A DNA stretch of 64,000 nucleotides from CAVSWT01 sp963746735 (GCA_963746735.1 CAVVCO010000026.1:124001-188000); one strand, 5' to 3'. Shown: positions 1 through 8,975, counted from the first letter of the stretch. Made by a program: numbers and translations. Notes: generated by a model not told the origin, from the sequence alone.

Positions 1-1087
1 CCATCATATCCCATTCATAAATATTTTTTTTGAAGCTCATATATGAATCATAAACTTTTTTAGCCATTGCATTGGACGAAGTTATATCCGATATAGCTTC
101 ATCAGTAAATTTTCGAAGCGCATCTAATATATCTTCTGAGAATTGTCTGAATTGAACTTTACCTTCTTTTCTCACTTTTAAATAATATTCAGAATTCTTA
201 GTTTCAAATGCTGAGAGCATCATAATATTTACTTTTGCAGCAGCAACTTCAATTATATCTTTTAAATCTTGCGGTAGTTGGTTATAAGCATTTTTGTTCA
301 CTATCAGCTCAGTTACCGGACCGGGTTCCTGCCAGCCGGGATAATAATAATACTTTGCAATTTTATCAAAACCCATAATTGAATCATGATAAGGGCCAAT
401 CCATTCAAGTGCATCAATAACACCTCTATCAAGATCGGTATATAATTCACCGCCAGGAGCTAAGATAGAAGTTGCTCCAGTCTTTGAAATAACTTTCCCA
501 CCGATACCCGCTATTCTCATTTTTAAGCCTTGAAAATCTTTGATAGTGTTTATTTCCTTGTTAAACCATCCACCCATTTGTCCACCCGTGTTTCCGCAGA
601 CAAACGGAATCAAACTATGTTCTTCATAAAGCTCTCTCCACAAATCCAATCCGCCGCCAAAATAAAGCCAGGCATTCACTTGCTGTGCATTCATTCCAAA
701 TGGTACGCTGCCGAAAAATTGCGCGGAAGGTAATTTGCCGGACCAATAGTATGCAGCACCATGCCCCATCTCAGCAACTCCGCCGGAAACAGCGTCAAAT
801 ACTTCTAACGCCGGAACTAATTCTCCTCCACCGTAGACTTGAATTTTTAATCTTCCATCAGACATTTGTCCAACCCATTTTGCAAACTCGTCCACATACT
901 CCCCTAAAATTGGAAAATGTGGAGGCCATGTGGTAACTAATTTCCATTCATAAGTCTTTTTCATATCAACTGCGGCAGAAGTATTTTCCTTTTTTTCATT
1001 TGCACAGCTTGAAATAACTCCCGAAGATATTGCAAGAGTTGAAAGAGAAACATTTCTGATGAAATCTCTCCGGATAATCTTTTTCAT
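1..1087 (-). CDS. TRAP transporter solute-binding protein, DctP/TakP family (3' end outside window)
   Basis: Periplasmic binding subunit of a tripartite ATP-independent periplasmic (TRAP) transporter, which delivers an organic acid to a DctQM membrane pair. I translated about 362 codons from the ATG at 1087; the C-terminus lies beyond the window edge. The N-terminus has a Tat-like twin arginine (IIRRDFIRN), a hydrophobic stretch and a lipobox-like ISSC (Cys28), so it may be a Tat-exported lipoprotein. DctP-family landmarks are TTWPPHFPILGEYVDEFA near residue 55, AEMGHGAAYYW, GNTGGQMGGWF, FQGLKMRIAGIGGKV, DRGVIDALEWIGPYHD and YYPGWQEPG. The last two resemble the dimeric TakP (alpha-keto acid) branch, but the substrate is not determined by the sequence. 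No DctQ or DctM gene is visible; they may lie beyond position 1. The gene is divergent from mlaE. Confidence 0.88.
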   Translation of the reverse strand, partial: MKKIIRRDFIRNVSLSTLAISSGVISSCANEKKENTSAAVDMKKTYEWKLVTTWPPHFPILGEYVDEFAKWVGQMSDGRLKIQVYGGGELVPALEVFDAVSGGVAEMGHGAAYYWSGKLPSAQFFGSVPFGMNAQQVNAWLYFGGGLDLWRELYEEHSLIPFVCGNTGGQMGGWFNKEINTIKDFQGLKMRIAGIGGKVISKTGATSILAPGGELYTDLDRGVIDALEWIGPYHDSIMGFDKIAKYYYYPGWQEPGPVTELIVNKNAYNQLPQDLKDIIEVAAAKVNIMMLSAFETKNSEYYLKVRKEGKVQFRQFSEDILDALRKFTDEAISDITSSNAMAKKVYDSYMSFKKNIYEWDMM

Positions 1088-1401
1088 ATTTTCCTCTGGA
1101 TTAGTGAAACAAGTTAAAGCCTAATTCTAAAATATTAAATTAAATAAACTTTATCATTAAAAATTTATTACAAAAATATTTAGCATAGTATAGCTTATTC
1201 ATAAATATTCCTGAAATTTAAAAATTATAAAACTATGTCATTTGGGATATGTGTACAATACTATAACAAAACTTCGCATTCTTTTTTCAAGATTTATTTT
1301 TTAGTATTTTGGTTAACATAAATCAGTTTATTAAATGCTTTTATCTTTATTTCTTACAAGGAAAACAACTCTAATCCTAACAAATATTATAAAGATATCT
1401 C
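1088..1401. other. divergent intergenic region
   Basis: About 310 AT-rich bases between the divergent TRAP binding protein and mlaE genes. It must hold both promoters, but I see no promoter, operator or terminator motif that I can support. No coding potential is visible. Confidence 0.5.
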
Positions 1402-2202
1402 GTGAAAATAGATTACGAAATTAAAAACGCACCTTCAGATTTTATACAGGCTTTACAGCAGTTTTTTGTAACTATAACCGGCCTTACATTTTTCTCTTTA
1501 AGGTTCTTTAAAGAAGTCTTTCTCCCGCCATACGAGTTTGCTGAAGTTAGAAAGCACATGGTTGAACTTGGAGTTAAAACTCTTCCAATAGTAAGTGTAA
1601 CTGGTTTTATTATTGGGCTAGTATTAGCAATGCAAAGCCAGCCTACTTTAATGAGGTTTGGTGCAGAATCTTTTTTGCCTGCGATGGTTTCACTTTCAGT
1701 GATTAGGGAGTTAGGGCCTGTTATAACGGCTTTAATTTTTGCCGGAAGAGTTAGTTCAGGAATAGGAGCTGAATTAGGCTCTATGCGTGTTACAGAGCAG
1801 ATTGATGCTATGGAAGTTTCTGCAATTAATCCTTATAGATTTTTAGTGGTTACAAGAATTTTAGCGTGCACTTTAATTCTGCCGGTACTTACCATGTATG
1901 TAAACTTTTTAGCAATTATTGGTGGCTATGTAGCCGTTGCACTTTCAACTGGATCAAGCTTTCAACTTTACACAGATGCTGTTATTAAAACTTTAGAATT
2001 TACTGATGTAATTCCTGCATTTGCAAAGACTTTTATTTTCGGTTTTATAGTTGGTTCTGTGGGTGCTTACAAAGGATACAATACTTCAAATGGTACAGTT
2101 GGAGTTGGGAAAGCTTCAACCAGTTCTGTTGTTACAGCATCATTATTAATTCTTTTGGTTGATATGGTACTTGTAAAACTAACGGTTTGGTTATGGACAT
2201 AA
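1402..2202 (+). CDS. mlaE: MlaE family lipid ABC transporter permease
   Basis: Integral membrane permease of an MCE-type ABC transporter that moves phospholipids between inner and outer membrane to keep outer-membrane asymmetry. The 266-residue length is normal. After an amphipathic N-terminus there are about five hydrophobic segments. The MlaE/YrbE core is clear: VIRELGPVITALIFAGR, then SGIGAELGSMRVTEQIDAM and SAINPYRFLVVTRI, and a C-terminal GSVGAYKGYNTSNGTVGVG. The start is a GTG at 1402; no better ATG fits the family N-terminus. The TAA stop shares its last base with the ATG of mlaF (TAATG), so translation is probably coupled. It is the first gene of mlaE-mlaF-mlaD; no mlaB or mlaC follows, which is common outside Proteobacteria. 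Confidence 0.93.
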   Translation: MKIDYEIKNAPSDFIQALQQFFVTITGLTFFSLRFFKEVFLPPYEFAEVRKHMVELGVKTLPIVSVTGFIIGLVLAMQSQPTLMRFGAESFLPAMVSLSVIRELGPVITALIFAGRVSSGIGAELGSMRVTEQIDAMEVSAINPYRFLVVTRILACTLILPVLTMYVNFLAIIGGYVAVALSTGSSFQLYTDAVIKTLEFTDVIPAFAKTFIFGFIVGSVGAYKGYNTSNGTVGVGKASTSSVVTASLLILLVDMVLVKLTVWLWT

Positions 2203-2951
2203 TGGTTGATATTAAAAATTTAAGTAAAGCATTTGATGATAACATTGTGCTTGAAGATGTTTCTATGCAAATATCTGAAGGTGAAAATGTAGTTGTATTT
2301 GGAAAAAGCGGAACGGGAAAAAGCGTATTATTAAAATGTATGGTTGGATTATTAGAGCCGGATGCCGGTGAAATTTATATTGATGGTAAAAGTGTTTTAA
2401 AAATTCCTATAAGAGAATTAAATGAAATTAGGAAATATATTGGCTTCTTATTTCAAAGCGCTGCGCTTTATGACTCTATGTCTGTCAGAGAAAATTTGGA
2501 ATTCCCTTTAATTAGAAACTTTAATTTTTCTCCAAAAGAAAGAGAAGAAAAAGTTAAAAGAGTTTTAGAAAAAATTTCATTAGAAGAAGCAATAGATAAA
2601 ATGCCTGCGGAATTATCGGGGGGAATGAAAAAAAGAATTGGACTTGCACGAACTATTATTACCGAACCGAAATTAATCTTGTATGATGAACCTACTACCG
2701 GCCTTGATCCGATTACTTCAAAAGAAATTAGTCATCTGATAATTGATCTGCAGGAAGATTTGAATGTTACATCAATTATTGTTACACATGATTTGTCCTG
2801 TGCAAAAATAGTTGCTGACCGTGCTATCGTTTTAAGAGATGCTAAGATTATGTATGAAGGTAACTTAAAAAATTTAACTTCAACTAATGATAAATTTTTA
2901 ATTGATTTTTTCAGCAGTGATTCAGTAGAACATAATAACCGGAGAAATTAA
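2202..2951 (+). CDS. mlaF: MlaF family lipid ABC transporter ATP-binding protein
   Basis: Cytoplasmic ATPase that powers the MlaE permease. Counting from the ATG at 2202 it has about 249 residues: Walker A GKSGTGKS (34-41), a Q-loop in GFLFQSAALYDSMSV, the ABC signature LSGGMKKR, Walker B LILYDEP with TTGLDP next, and the switch His in IIVTHDL. The GMKKR form of the signature and the FQSAALYDSMSV segment are typical of MlaF/Ttg2A. An in-frame TTG lies further upstream at 2187, but the ATG that overlaps the mlaE stop gives the usual MVDIKNLSKAF start. Its own TAA again overlaps the mlaD ATG as TAATG. Confidence 0.94.
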   Translation: MVDIKNLSKAFDDNIVLEDVSMQISEGENVVVFGKSGTGKSVLLKCMVGLLEPDAGEIYIDGKSVLKIPIRELNEIRKYIGFLFQSAALYDSMSVRENLEFPLIRNFNFSPKEREEKVKRVLEKISLEEAIDKMPAELSGGMKKRIGLARTIITEPKLILYDEPTTGLDPITSKEISHLIIDLQEDLNVTSIIVTHDLSCAKIVADRAIVLRDAKIMYEGNLKNLTSTNDKFLIDFFSSDSVEHNNRRN

Positions 2952-3985
2952 TGGCGAAAAAAAAATCTGCCTTGCAACTTGGTGTATTTATTTTTATCGG
3001 AATTGCAATTCTCGTCTTAACAATTTTTCTTATTGGAGACAAAAAATCTCTATTCAGCTCAACATTTGAAGTAAGTGCCTATTTTAAAGACATTCAAGGA
3101 TTAAGAAGCGGTGCAACAGTCCGACTTAGCGGTATTGACGTTGGAAGAGTAAGCAACGTAAAAATAGTCAGCGATACTACCGGAAGAGTTCGGGTGACTA
3201 TGAGCCTGGTGGATGATATTAAAAGGTTTATCCGAACTGATACTCAAGCTTCAATAGAAACAGAAGGTCTTGTGGGTAATAAAGTTGTTGTGCTTCAAAT
3301 TGGGAGCGCCAGTGCGGATCCTGTTAGAAATGGAGGAACAATTCAATCAAAAGAACCGCTTGGCTTTGCTGCTGTCTTAGAAGAAACCAAAGGAGTAATG
3401 GAATACACAAAGGAGATGACAAAAAATCTTGCGGAGATAGTCGGAAGAGTAAATAGAGGTGAAGGCAGCATCGGTAAATTATTAGTTGATGAACAATTAT
3501 ATAAAGACGCAACTCAATTAACAAAAAGAGCTGATCAAAGTCTTCAATCCATAACAGATGAAGTTGGCGGTCTAACCGTACTATTTGATAAGCTGGGAAA
3601 AGGTGTGGAAACAGTTGTTACAAATGTTAATTCTGTTGTAACCGATATTGATACATTGGTTGCTGGAGTCCGCAGCGGCAAAGGCCTAATGGGAGAACTA
3701 TTCGTTAAAGGAAGTAATCTTGATACAACTTTTAGTACCACAATGAAAAATATTGAAAGGACAACTTATGATGCTAGAGCGGCTGCATCAAGCTTAGCTG
3801 AAAATATGGAAGCATTAAAGCACAACTGGCTGTTTAAAAGTTATTTTGAAGAAAGAGGATATTGGGATAAAGCAAAATATGAAGATGTTATTGACGATAA
3901 GATTAACGAATTGAATGAAAAAATTAAAATGCTTGATGATAGAATTTCTACATTAAAATCATTGGAGAGTAGTAATACAAAATAG
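2951..3985 (+). CDS. mlaD: MlaD family protein (MCE domain)
   Basis: Membrane-anchored substrate-binding subunit of the Mla-type lipid transporter. A basic N-terminus (MAKKKSALQ) is followed by one transmembrane helix (about residues 9-27) and one MCE domain (about 38-115) with FKDIQGLRSGATVRLSGIDVGRV and the later TEGLVGNKVVVLQIG. The remaining 200 or so residues are polar and helical with GEGSIGKLLVD and RSGKGLMGELFV repeats, as seen in long MlaD proteins of this phylum; a coiled coil is likely at the C-terminus (DDKINELNEKIKMLDDRIS). 344 residues is much longer than E. coli MlaD (183), which is normal for this group. It closes the mlaEFD operon. Confidence 0.9.
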   Translation: MAKKKSALQLGVFIFIGIAILVLTIFLIGDKKSLFSSTFEVSAYFKDIQGLRSGATVRLSGIDVGRVSNVKIVSDTTGRVRVTMSLVDDIKRFIRTDTQASIETEGLVGNKVVVLQIGSASADPVRNGGTIQSKEPLGFAAVLEETKGVMEYTKEMTKNLAEIVGRVNRGEGSIGKLLVDEQLYKDATQLTKRADQSLQSITDEVGGLTVLFDKLGKGVETVVTNVNSVVTDIDTLVAGVRSGKGLMGELFVKGSNLDTTFSTTMKNIERTTYDARAAASSLAENMEALKHNWLFKSYFEERGYWDKAKYEDVIDDKINELNEKIKMLDDRISTLKSLESSNTK

Positions 3986-4155
3986 TTGATTTTTTTTCGA
4001 TTCCAGAAAAATTTTATACTTTCTAATCAATAAATTCTATTGCTGCAATATTAAATCCTATTGTACTACCCGAAAATTCAACTCCTTTATTGCAAATAAA
4101 ATTGTAAATTAGTTGTTCGTTTTTCCAATATTTTATAATTGAATTAGATTTTACT

Positions 4156-6939
4156 ATGGCCATAGCTATTAAGAATAATATTAAAGAAAAAAAAATAATT
4201 GTTAAAGGTGCACGTGAACATAATTTAAAAAATTTAAGTTTTGAAATTCCGCGCAATAAATTAGTGGTATTTACCGGAGTTAGTGGTAGCGGTAAGTCTT
4301 CCCTTGTTTTTGATACAATTTATGCAGAAGGTCAGCGGAGATATGTTGAAAGCCTTTCAGCTTATGCCCGTCAATTTCTTGAAAGGATGAATAAGCCTGA
4401 TGTTGACCTAATTCAAGGTATTAGTCCTGCTGTAGCAATTGAACAAAAAACGGGAGCAAAAAATACACGTTCAACAGTAGGAACAACAACAGAAGTCTAC
4501 GACTATTTGAGATTATTATTTGCACGTGTTGGTAAAACAATTTGTTTCAACTGCGGCAAAGAAGTAAAGAAAGCAACTACCGGCACTGTTTCTGACTGGC
4601 TTGAAGAGCAGCCGGAAGAGACAAAATTTTATCTCTCATTCCCCCTGCATGTTCATGAAGGCACAACTGTCAAGCAAGAAATAGATTTGTTAAAGAAGCG
4701 AGGTTTCTTTAGAATTTATTTCAATAAGAAATTGTATGACTTAAATGAAACAGAAATTAATGCTAAAAAGAAAGATACAATAAGAGTTATTATTGATAGA
4801 TTTAAAGTTAATAAAGGTAAAGTCCGAGAGCGTCTTTCAGATGCAATAGAAGTTACATTTAAAGAAGGCGAAAACCGATTAGTATTAATTAACGCAGACA
4901 CAAATGAAGAAAAACATTTCAATAAATTTTACGAATGCTGCGGAATAAGATACGAAGAACCTGAACCAAGATTTTTTTCATTCAATAATCCTTTTGGCGC
5001 CTGCCCCGTTTGCCAGGGTTTCAGCAAAACCATAGGCATTGATATGAATCTTGTTGTTCCTAATCCGAGCTTATCAATAACCGAAGGTGCGATTGCTCCA
5101 TTTCGTTCTGCTAAGTACAGCGCACACTTACGTGATCTTGTGCAAAATTCAAAAGAGTTTGGTATCTCATTGAACATTCCTTTTAAAAATTTATCAGATG
5201 AGCAGGTTAGTCTTTTAAGAAAAGGTTTTGGAGATTTCATTGGTATAGATAACTTTTTTGAAAAGCTTGAAAATAAAACATACAAAATGCATATAAGAGT
5301 TTTGTTGAGCCGGTATAGAGGATATTCAACTTGCAGTGCTTGCAAAGGCTCTCGTTTAAGAAGGGAAGCTCTTCAAGTAAAGATGGGGGGGAAGTCAATT
5401 TATGACGTTGTTAAAATACCAATTGAACATTCATTAAAATTTTTTGAAGACTTAAAATTATCTGACTATGATATGATGGTTGGAGAACGCGTCTTAAAAG
5501 AAATTATTAAGCGATTAACTTTTCTAGATAATGTTGGAATTGGTTATTTAACACTTGACCGATTAAGCAGCACTCTTTCCGGCGGCGAAACACAAAGAAT
5601 AAATTTAGCAACTTCACTTGGTTCTTCTCTTGTTGGAACCTTGTATGTGCTGGATGAACCGAGTGTAGGGCTTCATCCTAGAGATAATTTTCGGTTGATA
5701 AACATTCTAAAAAATTTGAGAGATATTGGAAATACAGTTTTAGTTGTTGAACATGATCCTGACATGATGAAGCATGCTGATATTTTAATTGACATGGGCC
5801 CGCAGGCTGGAGAGCATGGAGGGGAAATAATTGCAATGGGTACTTATGACGATGTAATTAAGAATAAAAATTCCTTAACCGGGAAATATCTTTCCGGGAA
5901 AATTTCTATTCCAATTCCTACAAAAAGAAATGAGAAAAGAACGAAATCAATTAAGATTACCAGCGCAAGTGAACATAACTTAAAAAACATAAATGTGGAA
6001 ATCCCCCTAAACAAGTTTGTAGTAATTACAGGTGTCAGCGGTTCCGGTAAAAGCACTTTAGTTCATGATGTGCTTTACGGCGGACTTGCAAAATATTTGA
6101 TGATGAATCCCGCAAAAGTCGGGAAATATGGTGAGATAACCGGCGGAGAATATATAGATGAAATAGAAATTGTTGATCAGTCTCCTATTGGAAAATCACC
6201 ACGTTCAAATCCAATAAGCTATATTAAAGCTTATGAGCATATACGTGAGCTATTTGCTAGCACCCATCAATCCAAAGCACGCGGTTACAAGCCAGGTTAC
6301 TTTTCTTTTAATGTTCCCGGAGGCAGATGTGAAACTTGTACGGGAGATGGATTCATAAAAGTTGAAATGCAGTTTTTAGCAGACATTTATCTTGAATGCG
6401 AAGATTGTAAAGGAACGCGCTTCAAAAAAGAAATAAGAGAAATTACGTACCGTGGTAAAAACCTCGTTGATGTTTTAAATATGACAGTTGATGAAGCAGT
6501 TGAATTTTTTAAAGATAATGATAAGATTCTAAAATATATTCGAGTGTTGGCTGAAGTTGGTTTGGGATATTTAAAGCTTGGACAGCCTTCAAATACGTTA
6601 TCAGGTGGTGAAGCGCAAAGAATTAAGCTCGCTTCGCATTTGACTTCGCAGCGCGATAGAAAACATACTTTATTTATTTTTGACGAACCTACAACCGGAC
6701 TGCACTTTGATGATATTTCAAAATTGCTCAACTGTTTTAATCTTTTAATTGAACGAACAAATTCGGTTGTAATAATTGAACATAACATGGATGTAATTAA
6801 ATGTGCTGATTATATTATTGATCTTGGCCCCGAAGCTGGGGAAAGAGGCGGTGAGGTTGTTGCTGTTGGAACTCCTGAAGAAATAATTCAAAATGAAAAT
6901 TCCTGGACTGGAAAATATTTAAAACAATACCTGGATTAA
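4156..6939 (+). CDS. uvrA: excinuclease ABC subunit A
   Basis: DNA damage sensor of nucleotide excision repair; a UvrA dimer loads UvrB at lesions. 927 residues, close to the usual 940-950. ATPase I has Walker A GVSGSGKS at 41-48 and, later, LSGGETQR and LDEPSVGLHPRD. ATPase II has GVSGSGKSTLV from about 626, LSGGEAQRIKLA and FDEPTTGLH. The zinc module of ATPase II is intact (CETCTGDGF ... CEDCKGTRF). In the first zinc module only the second Cys pair is canonical (CPVC, 283-286); the first is an adjacent Cys261-Cys262 instead of CxxC, a variation also found elsewhere in this phylum. The start ATG at 4156 gives a normal N-terminus. A gap of 170 bases separates it from mlaD, and gdx follows after 6 bases. 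Confidence 0.97.
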   Translation: MAIAIKNNIKEKKIIVKGAREHNLKNLSFEIPRNKLVVFTGVSGSGKSSLVFDTIYAEGQRRYVESLSAYARQFLERMNKPDVDLIQGISPAVAIEQKTGAKNTRSTVGTTTEVYDYLRLLFARVGKTICFNCGKEVKKATTGTVSDWLEEQPEETKFYLSFPLHVHEGTTVKQEIDLLKKRGFFRIYFNKKLYDLNETEINAKKKDTIRVIIDRFKVNKGKVRERLSDAIEVTFKEGENRLVLINADTNEEKHFNKFYECCGIRYEEPEPRFFSFNNPFGACPVCQGFSKTIGIDMNLVVPNPSLSITEGAIAPFRSAKYSAHLRDLVQNSKEFGISLNIPFKNLSDEQVSLLRKGFGDFIGIDNFFEKLENKTYKMHIRVLLSRYRGYSTCSACKGSRLRREALQVKMGGKSIYDVVKIPIEHSLKFFEDLKLSDYDMMVGERVLKEIIKRLTFLDNVGIGYLTLDRLSSTLSGGETQRINLATSLGSSLVGTLYVLDEPSVGLHPRDNFRLINILKNLRDIGNTVLVVEHDPDMMKHADILIDMGPQAGEHGGEIIAMGTYDDVIKNKNSLTGKYLSGKISIPIPTKRNEKRTKSIKITSASEHNLKNINVEIPLNKFVVITGVSGSGKSTLVHDVLYGGLAKYLMMNPAKVGKYGEITGGEYIDEIEIVDQSPIGKSPRSNPISYIKAYEHIRELFASTHQSKARGYKPGYFSFNVPGGRCETCTGDGFIKVEMQFLADIYLECEDCKGTRFKKEIREITYRGKNLVDVLNMTVDEAVEFFKDNDKILKYIRVLAEVGLGYLKLGQPSNTLSGGEAQRIKLASHLTSQRDRKHTLFIFDEPTTGLHFDDISKLLNCFNLLIERTNSVVIIEHNMDVIKCADYIIDLGPEAGERGGEVVAVGTPEEIIQNENSWTGKYLKQYLD

Positions 6940-6945
6940 AAATCA

Positions 6946-7263
6946 ATGGGATGGTATATTCTCTTTATTGCTGGACTTTTTGAGATCGCCTGGGCAATTG
7001 GGTTAAAATATTCTGAGGGATTTACAAAATTTTGGCCGAGTGTTTTTACTATTGCCAGCATGATTATAAGTATGGGACTTTTATCAATTTCTGTTAAATC
7101 ATTACCAGTCGGAACTGCTTATGCTGTTTGGACTGGAATTGGTGCAGTTGGAACAGCGATCCTTGGAATATACCTTTTCAACGAATCACGTGAGATTGCA
7201 AGATTAATTTTTATTTTTTTAATTGTAGTTGGAATTATTGGACTAAAAATTTACTCGAAATAA
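6946..7263 (+). CDS. gdx: SMR family guanidinium exporter (Gdx/SugE subfamily)
   Basis: Small multidrug resistance protein: four transmembrane helices in 105 residues, forming an antiparallel dimer that exchanges substrate for protons. The catalytic Glu13 is present (AGLFEIAWAIGLKYSEGF). The sequence follows the Gdx/SugE pattern rather than EmrE: GLKYxxGF, then KSLPVGTAYAVWTGIGAVGTAILGI. Characterised Gdx proteins export guanidinium. It begins 6 bases after the uvrA stop, so it is probably transcribed with uvrA. I see no guanidine riboswitch in front of it, as expected if it has no promoter of its own. A terminator-like hairpin follows. Confidence 0.9.
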   Translation: MGWYILFIAGLFEIAWAIGLKYSEGFTKFWPSVFTIASMIISMGLLSISVKSLPVGTAYAVWTGIGAVGTAILGIYLFNESREIARLIFIFLIVVGIIGLKIYSK

Positions 7264-7272
7264 TTAAATATT

Positions 7273-7306
7273 ATAAACCAGTTTCTTATAGAAACTTGGT
7301 TTATAT
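7273..7306 (+). terminator. hairpin after gdx, probable terminator
   Basis: TAAACCAGTTTC, a short loop, then GAAACTTGGTTTA: a 12-13 bp stem with one bulge, about 10 bases after the gdx stop and followed by TATATA. It has no long U tract, so the terminator call is moderate. It fits the end of the uvrA-gdx unit. Confidence 0.55.
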
Positions 7307-7403
7307 ATACACATTGTAGAGATAAATTAAATTTAATTCAATTTATAATTTTAACTTTCGATCTTCTAAAATAAATTTAAAATCAAAAAAATAAAGATAC
7401 ATT

Positions 7404-7880
7404 ATGCCACGACAAATAAGTGCCGGACTCTTAATGTACAGTGAAACAAAGAATGGACTGAAAGTATTTTTAGTTCATCCCGGCGGGCCTTTCTTTGAGA
7501 AAAAAGATGATGGATATTGGGGAATACCTAAAGGGCTCATCGAGGAAAATGAAGATTTGCTAGTAGCAGCTAAAAGAGAATTTGAAGAAGAAACTGGAAT
7601 TAAACCTTTTGGAAAACTAATTCCTTTAGACACTGTTGTTCAATCAAATAATAAGGAAGTGCATGCCTGGGCATTTAAAAGTGAAAGTGATAAACCTATA
7701 GAAATAGCTAGTAATACATTTAAGATGGAATGGCCGCCGCATTCAGGTAAAAAAGAAAAATTTCCCGAAGTAGACAAAGGAGAATTTTTTTCGATTGAAC
7801 AAGCTAAAATAAAAATGTATTCTGCACAGCACCCATTCTTAGATAGATTAGAAGAACAATTAAAAAATAATAAAGGTTGA
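7404..7880 (+). CDS. Nudix hydrolase (MutT-like)
   Basis: Hydrolase of nucleoside diphosphates linked to another group; the exact substrate is unknown. 158 residues. The Nudix box is complete at residues 44-66: Gly44, Glu50, then REFEEETGI (58-66), which binds the catalytic metal. The N-terminus (RQISAGLLMYSETKNGLKVFLVHPGGPFF) and the YWGIPKG before the box are typical of the family related to diadenosine polyphosphate hydrolases and bacterial NUDIX proteins of about 150 residues. It is read from its own ATG after a 140-base gap from gdx. The stop codon overlaps the TTG start of the following peptidase gene, so the two are likely one operon. Confidence 0.9.
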   Translation: MPRQISAGLLMYSETKNGLKVFLVHPGGPFFEKKDDGYWGIPKGLIEENEDLLVAAKREFEEETGIKPFGKLIPLDTVVQSNNKEVHAWAFKSESDKPIEIASNTFKMEWPPHSGKKEKFPEVDKGEFFSIEQAKIKMYSAQHPFLDRLEEQLKNNKG

Positions 7881-8851
7881 AATTGAAAAGCTTAATTTTT
7901 GCATCTGTAACTTTACTGGTTATTATCGCTACTCAAATTATTAGCTCTTCAAGCGACAAAACTAATAAGAAACCTGAATATGTAATTGTAATTCACGGAG
8001 GTGCCGGAACAATTAGCAAAGATTTACCTGACTCTGTAAAAGAAGCATATACAAAATCATTAAGCGATGCTCTGGCACTCGGTAAAAAACTTTTAGCGAA
8101 TGGAGGAAAAGGAATAGACGTAGTTGAAAAAGTTATTAATTTGTTAGAAGATGACCCAAAGTTTAATGCTGGTAGAGGTGCAGTTTATACTTCTGAAGGT
8201 ACTCATGAAATGGATGCTTCGATTATGGATGGAAGTGATTTATCATCCGGTGCCGTTGCTTGTGTGTCCGGAATTAAAAACCCAATTTCACTTGCAAGAA
8301 TGGTGAAAGAAAAAACTAAGCATGTTTTATTAGTTGGCAAAGGTGCAGAAAAATTTGCAAAAGAAATGAATGTCCAATTTGAACCGGAAGAATATTTTAA
8401 TAATCAATACAGATTCAAGCAATGGCAGGAAATGATAAAAGATAAAAAAGGAACAGTTGGCTGTGTTGTGTTAGATAAATATGGAAATCTCGCTGCTGGA
8501 ACTTCTACAGGCGGATTAACTGGTAAAATGCCGGGAAGGGTAGGCGATAGTCCTTTGATAAATGACGGTACTTATGCAAATAATAAAACCTGTGCTGTTT
8601 CATGTACGGGGACAGGGGAATTGTTTATAAAAAATACTGTGGCTTATAATATATCTGCGTTAATGGAATATAAAAATTATTCTCTTAAAAAAGCTGCTGA
8701 TGAAATGATTCATAAACGTCTTAGTCCAGGTGACGGCGGCTTAATTGCTGTCGATAAAGATGGCAATTATGTTATGAGTTTCAATACTAAAGGAATGTTT
8801 AGGGGAGTTGCAAATTCAGATGGAAAGTTTGAAATAGAAATTTGGGAGTAA
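7877..8851 (+). CDS. exported isoaspartyl peptidase / L-asparaginase (Ntn-hydrolase)
   Basis: Plant-type asparaginase (EcAIII/IaaA family) that cleaves isoaspartyl dipeptides and asparagine. It is an N-terminal-nucleophile enzyme that splits itself before Thr193 (KKGTVGCVVLD). Family landmarks are HGGAGTI near 40, FNAGRGAVYTSEG, EMDASIMDG, AAGTSTGGLTGKMPGRVGDSPLI and GTGELF. About 23 hydrophobic N-terminal residues (LIFASVTLLVIIATQIIS) predict export or membrane anchoring, so it probably acts in the periplasm. The proposed start is the TTG at 7877, overlapping the Nudix stop as TTGA; a second TTG lies 6 bases on. No ATG gives the signal sequence. Confidence 0.9.
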   Translation: MKLKSLIFASVTLLVIIATQIISSSSDKTNKKPEYVIVIHGGAGTISKDLPDSVKEAYTKSLSDALALGKKLLANGGKGIDVVEKVINLLEDDPKFNAGRGAVYTSEGTHEMDASIMDGSDLSSGAVACVSGIKNPISLARMVKEKTKHVLLVGKGAEKFAKEMNVQFEPEEYFNNQYRFKQWQEMIKDKKGTVGCVVLDKYGNLAAGTSTGGLTGKMPGRVGDSPLINDGTYANNKTCAVSCTGTGELFIKNTVAYNISALMEYKNYSLKKAADEMIHKRLSPGDGGLIAVDKDGNYVMSFNTKGMFRGVANSDGKFEIEIWE

Positions 8852-8892
8852 CTCCTCAAAACCTCCCTGAAGCAACAACATTTTGGAAAAAT

Positions 8893-8971
8893 AACCTTCG
8901 AGGTTTTCTCTAATAAAGTTAATCCATTGCAAAAGATTTTAATATTTCAAAGAGAATTAACCTCGAAGGTT
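8893..8971. repeat. inverted repeat between convergent genes, bidirectional terminator candidate
   Basis: AACCTTCGAGGTT at 8893-8905 returns as its exact reverse complement AACCTCGAAGGTT at 8959-8971, with TTCTC/GAGAA continuing the pairing inward. Each arm is itself nearly palindromic around TTCGA. It lies between the convergent stops at 8851 and 8976 and ends in T-rich sequence on both strands, so it can serve both genes. It may also be a copy of a dispersed element. Confidence 0.6.
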
Positions 8972-8975
8972 TTAT

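Noticed and set aside
530..936. Plus-strand open frames at 530-733 and 685-936
   Set aside because: They lie opposite the TRAP binding protein, whose minus-strand frame is continuous and matches a known family. They are shadow frames.
4929..5345. Minus-strand frame of 138 codons inside uvrA
   Set aside because: It is antisense to a fully conserved part of uvrA and has no recognisable features.
6940..6945. Guanidine riboswitch in front of gdx
   Set aside because: Only 6 bases separate uvrA and gdx, and I see no riboswitch fold in the 3' part of uvrA.
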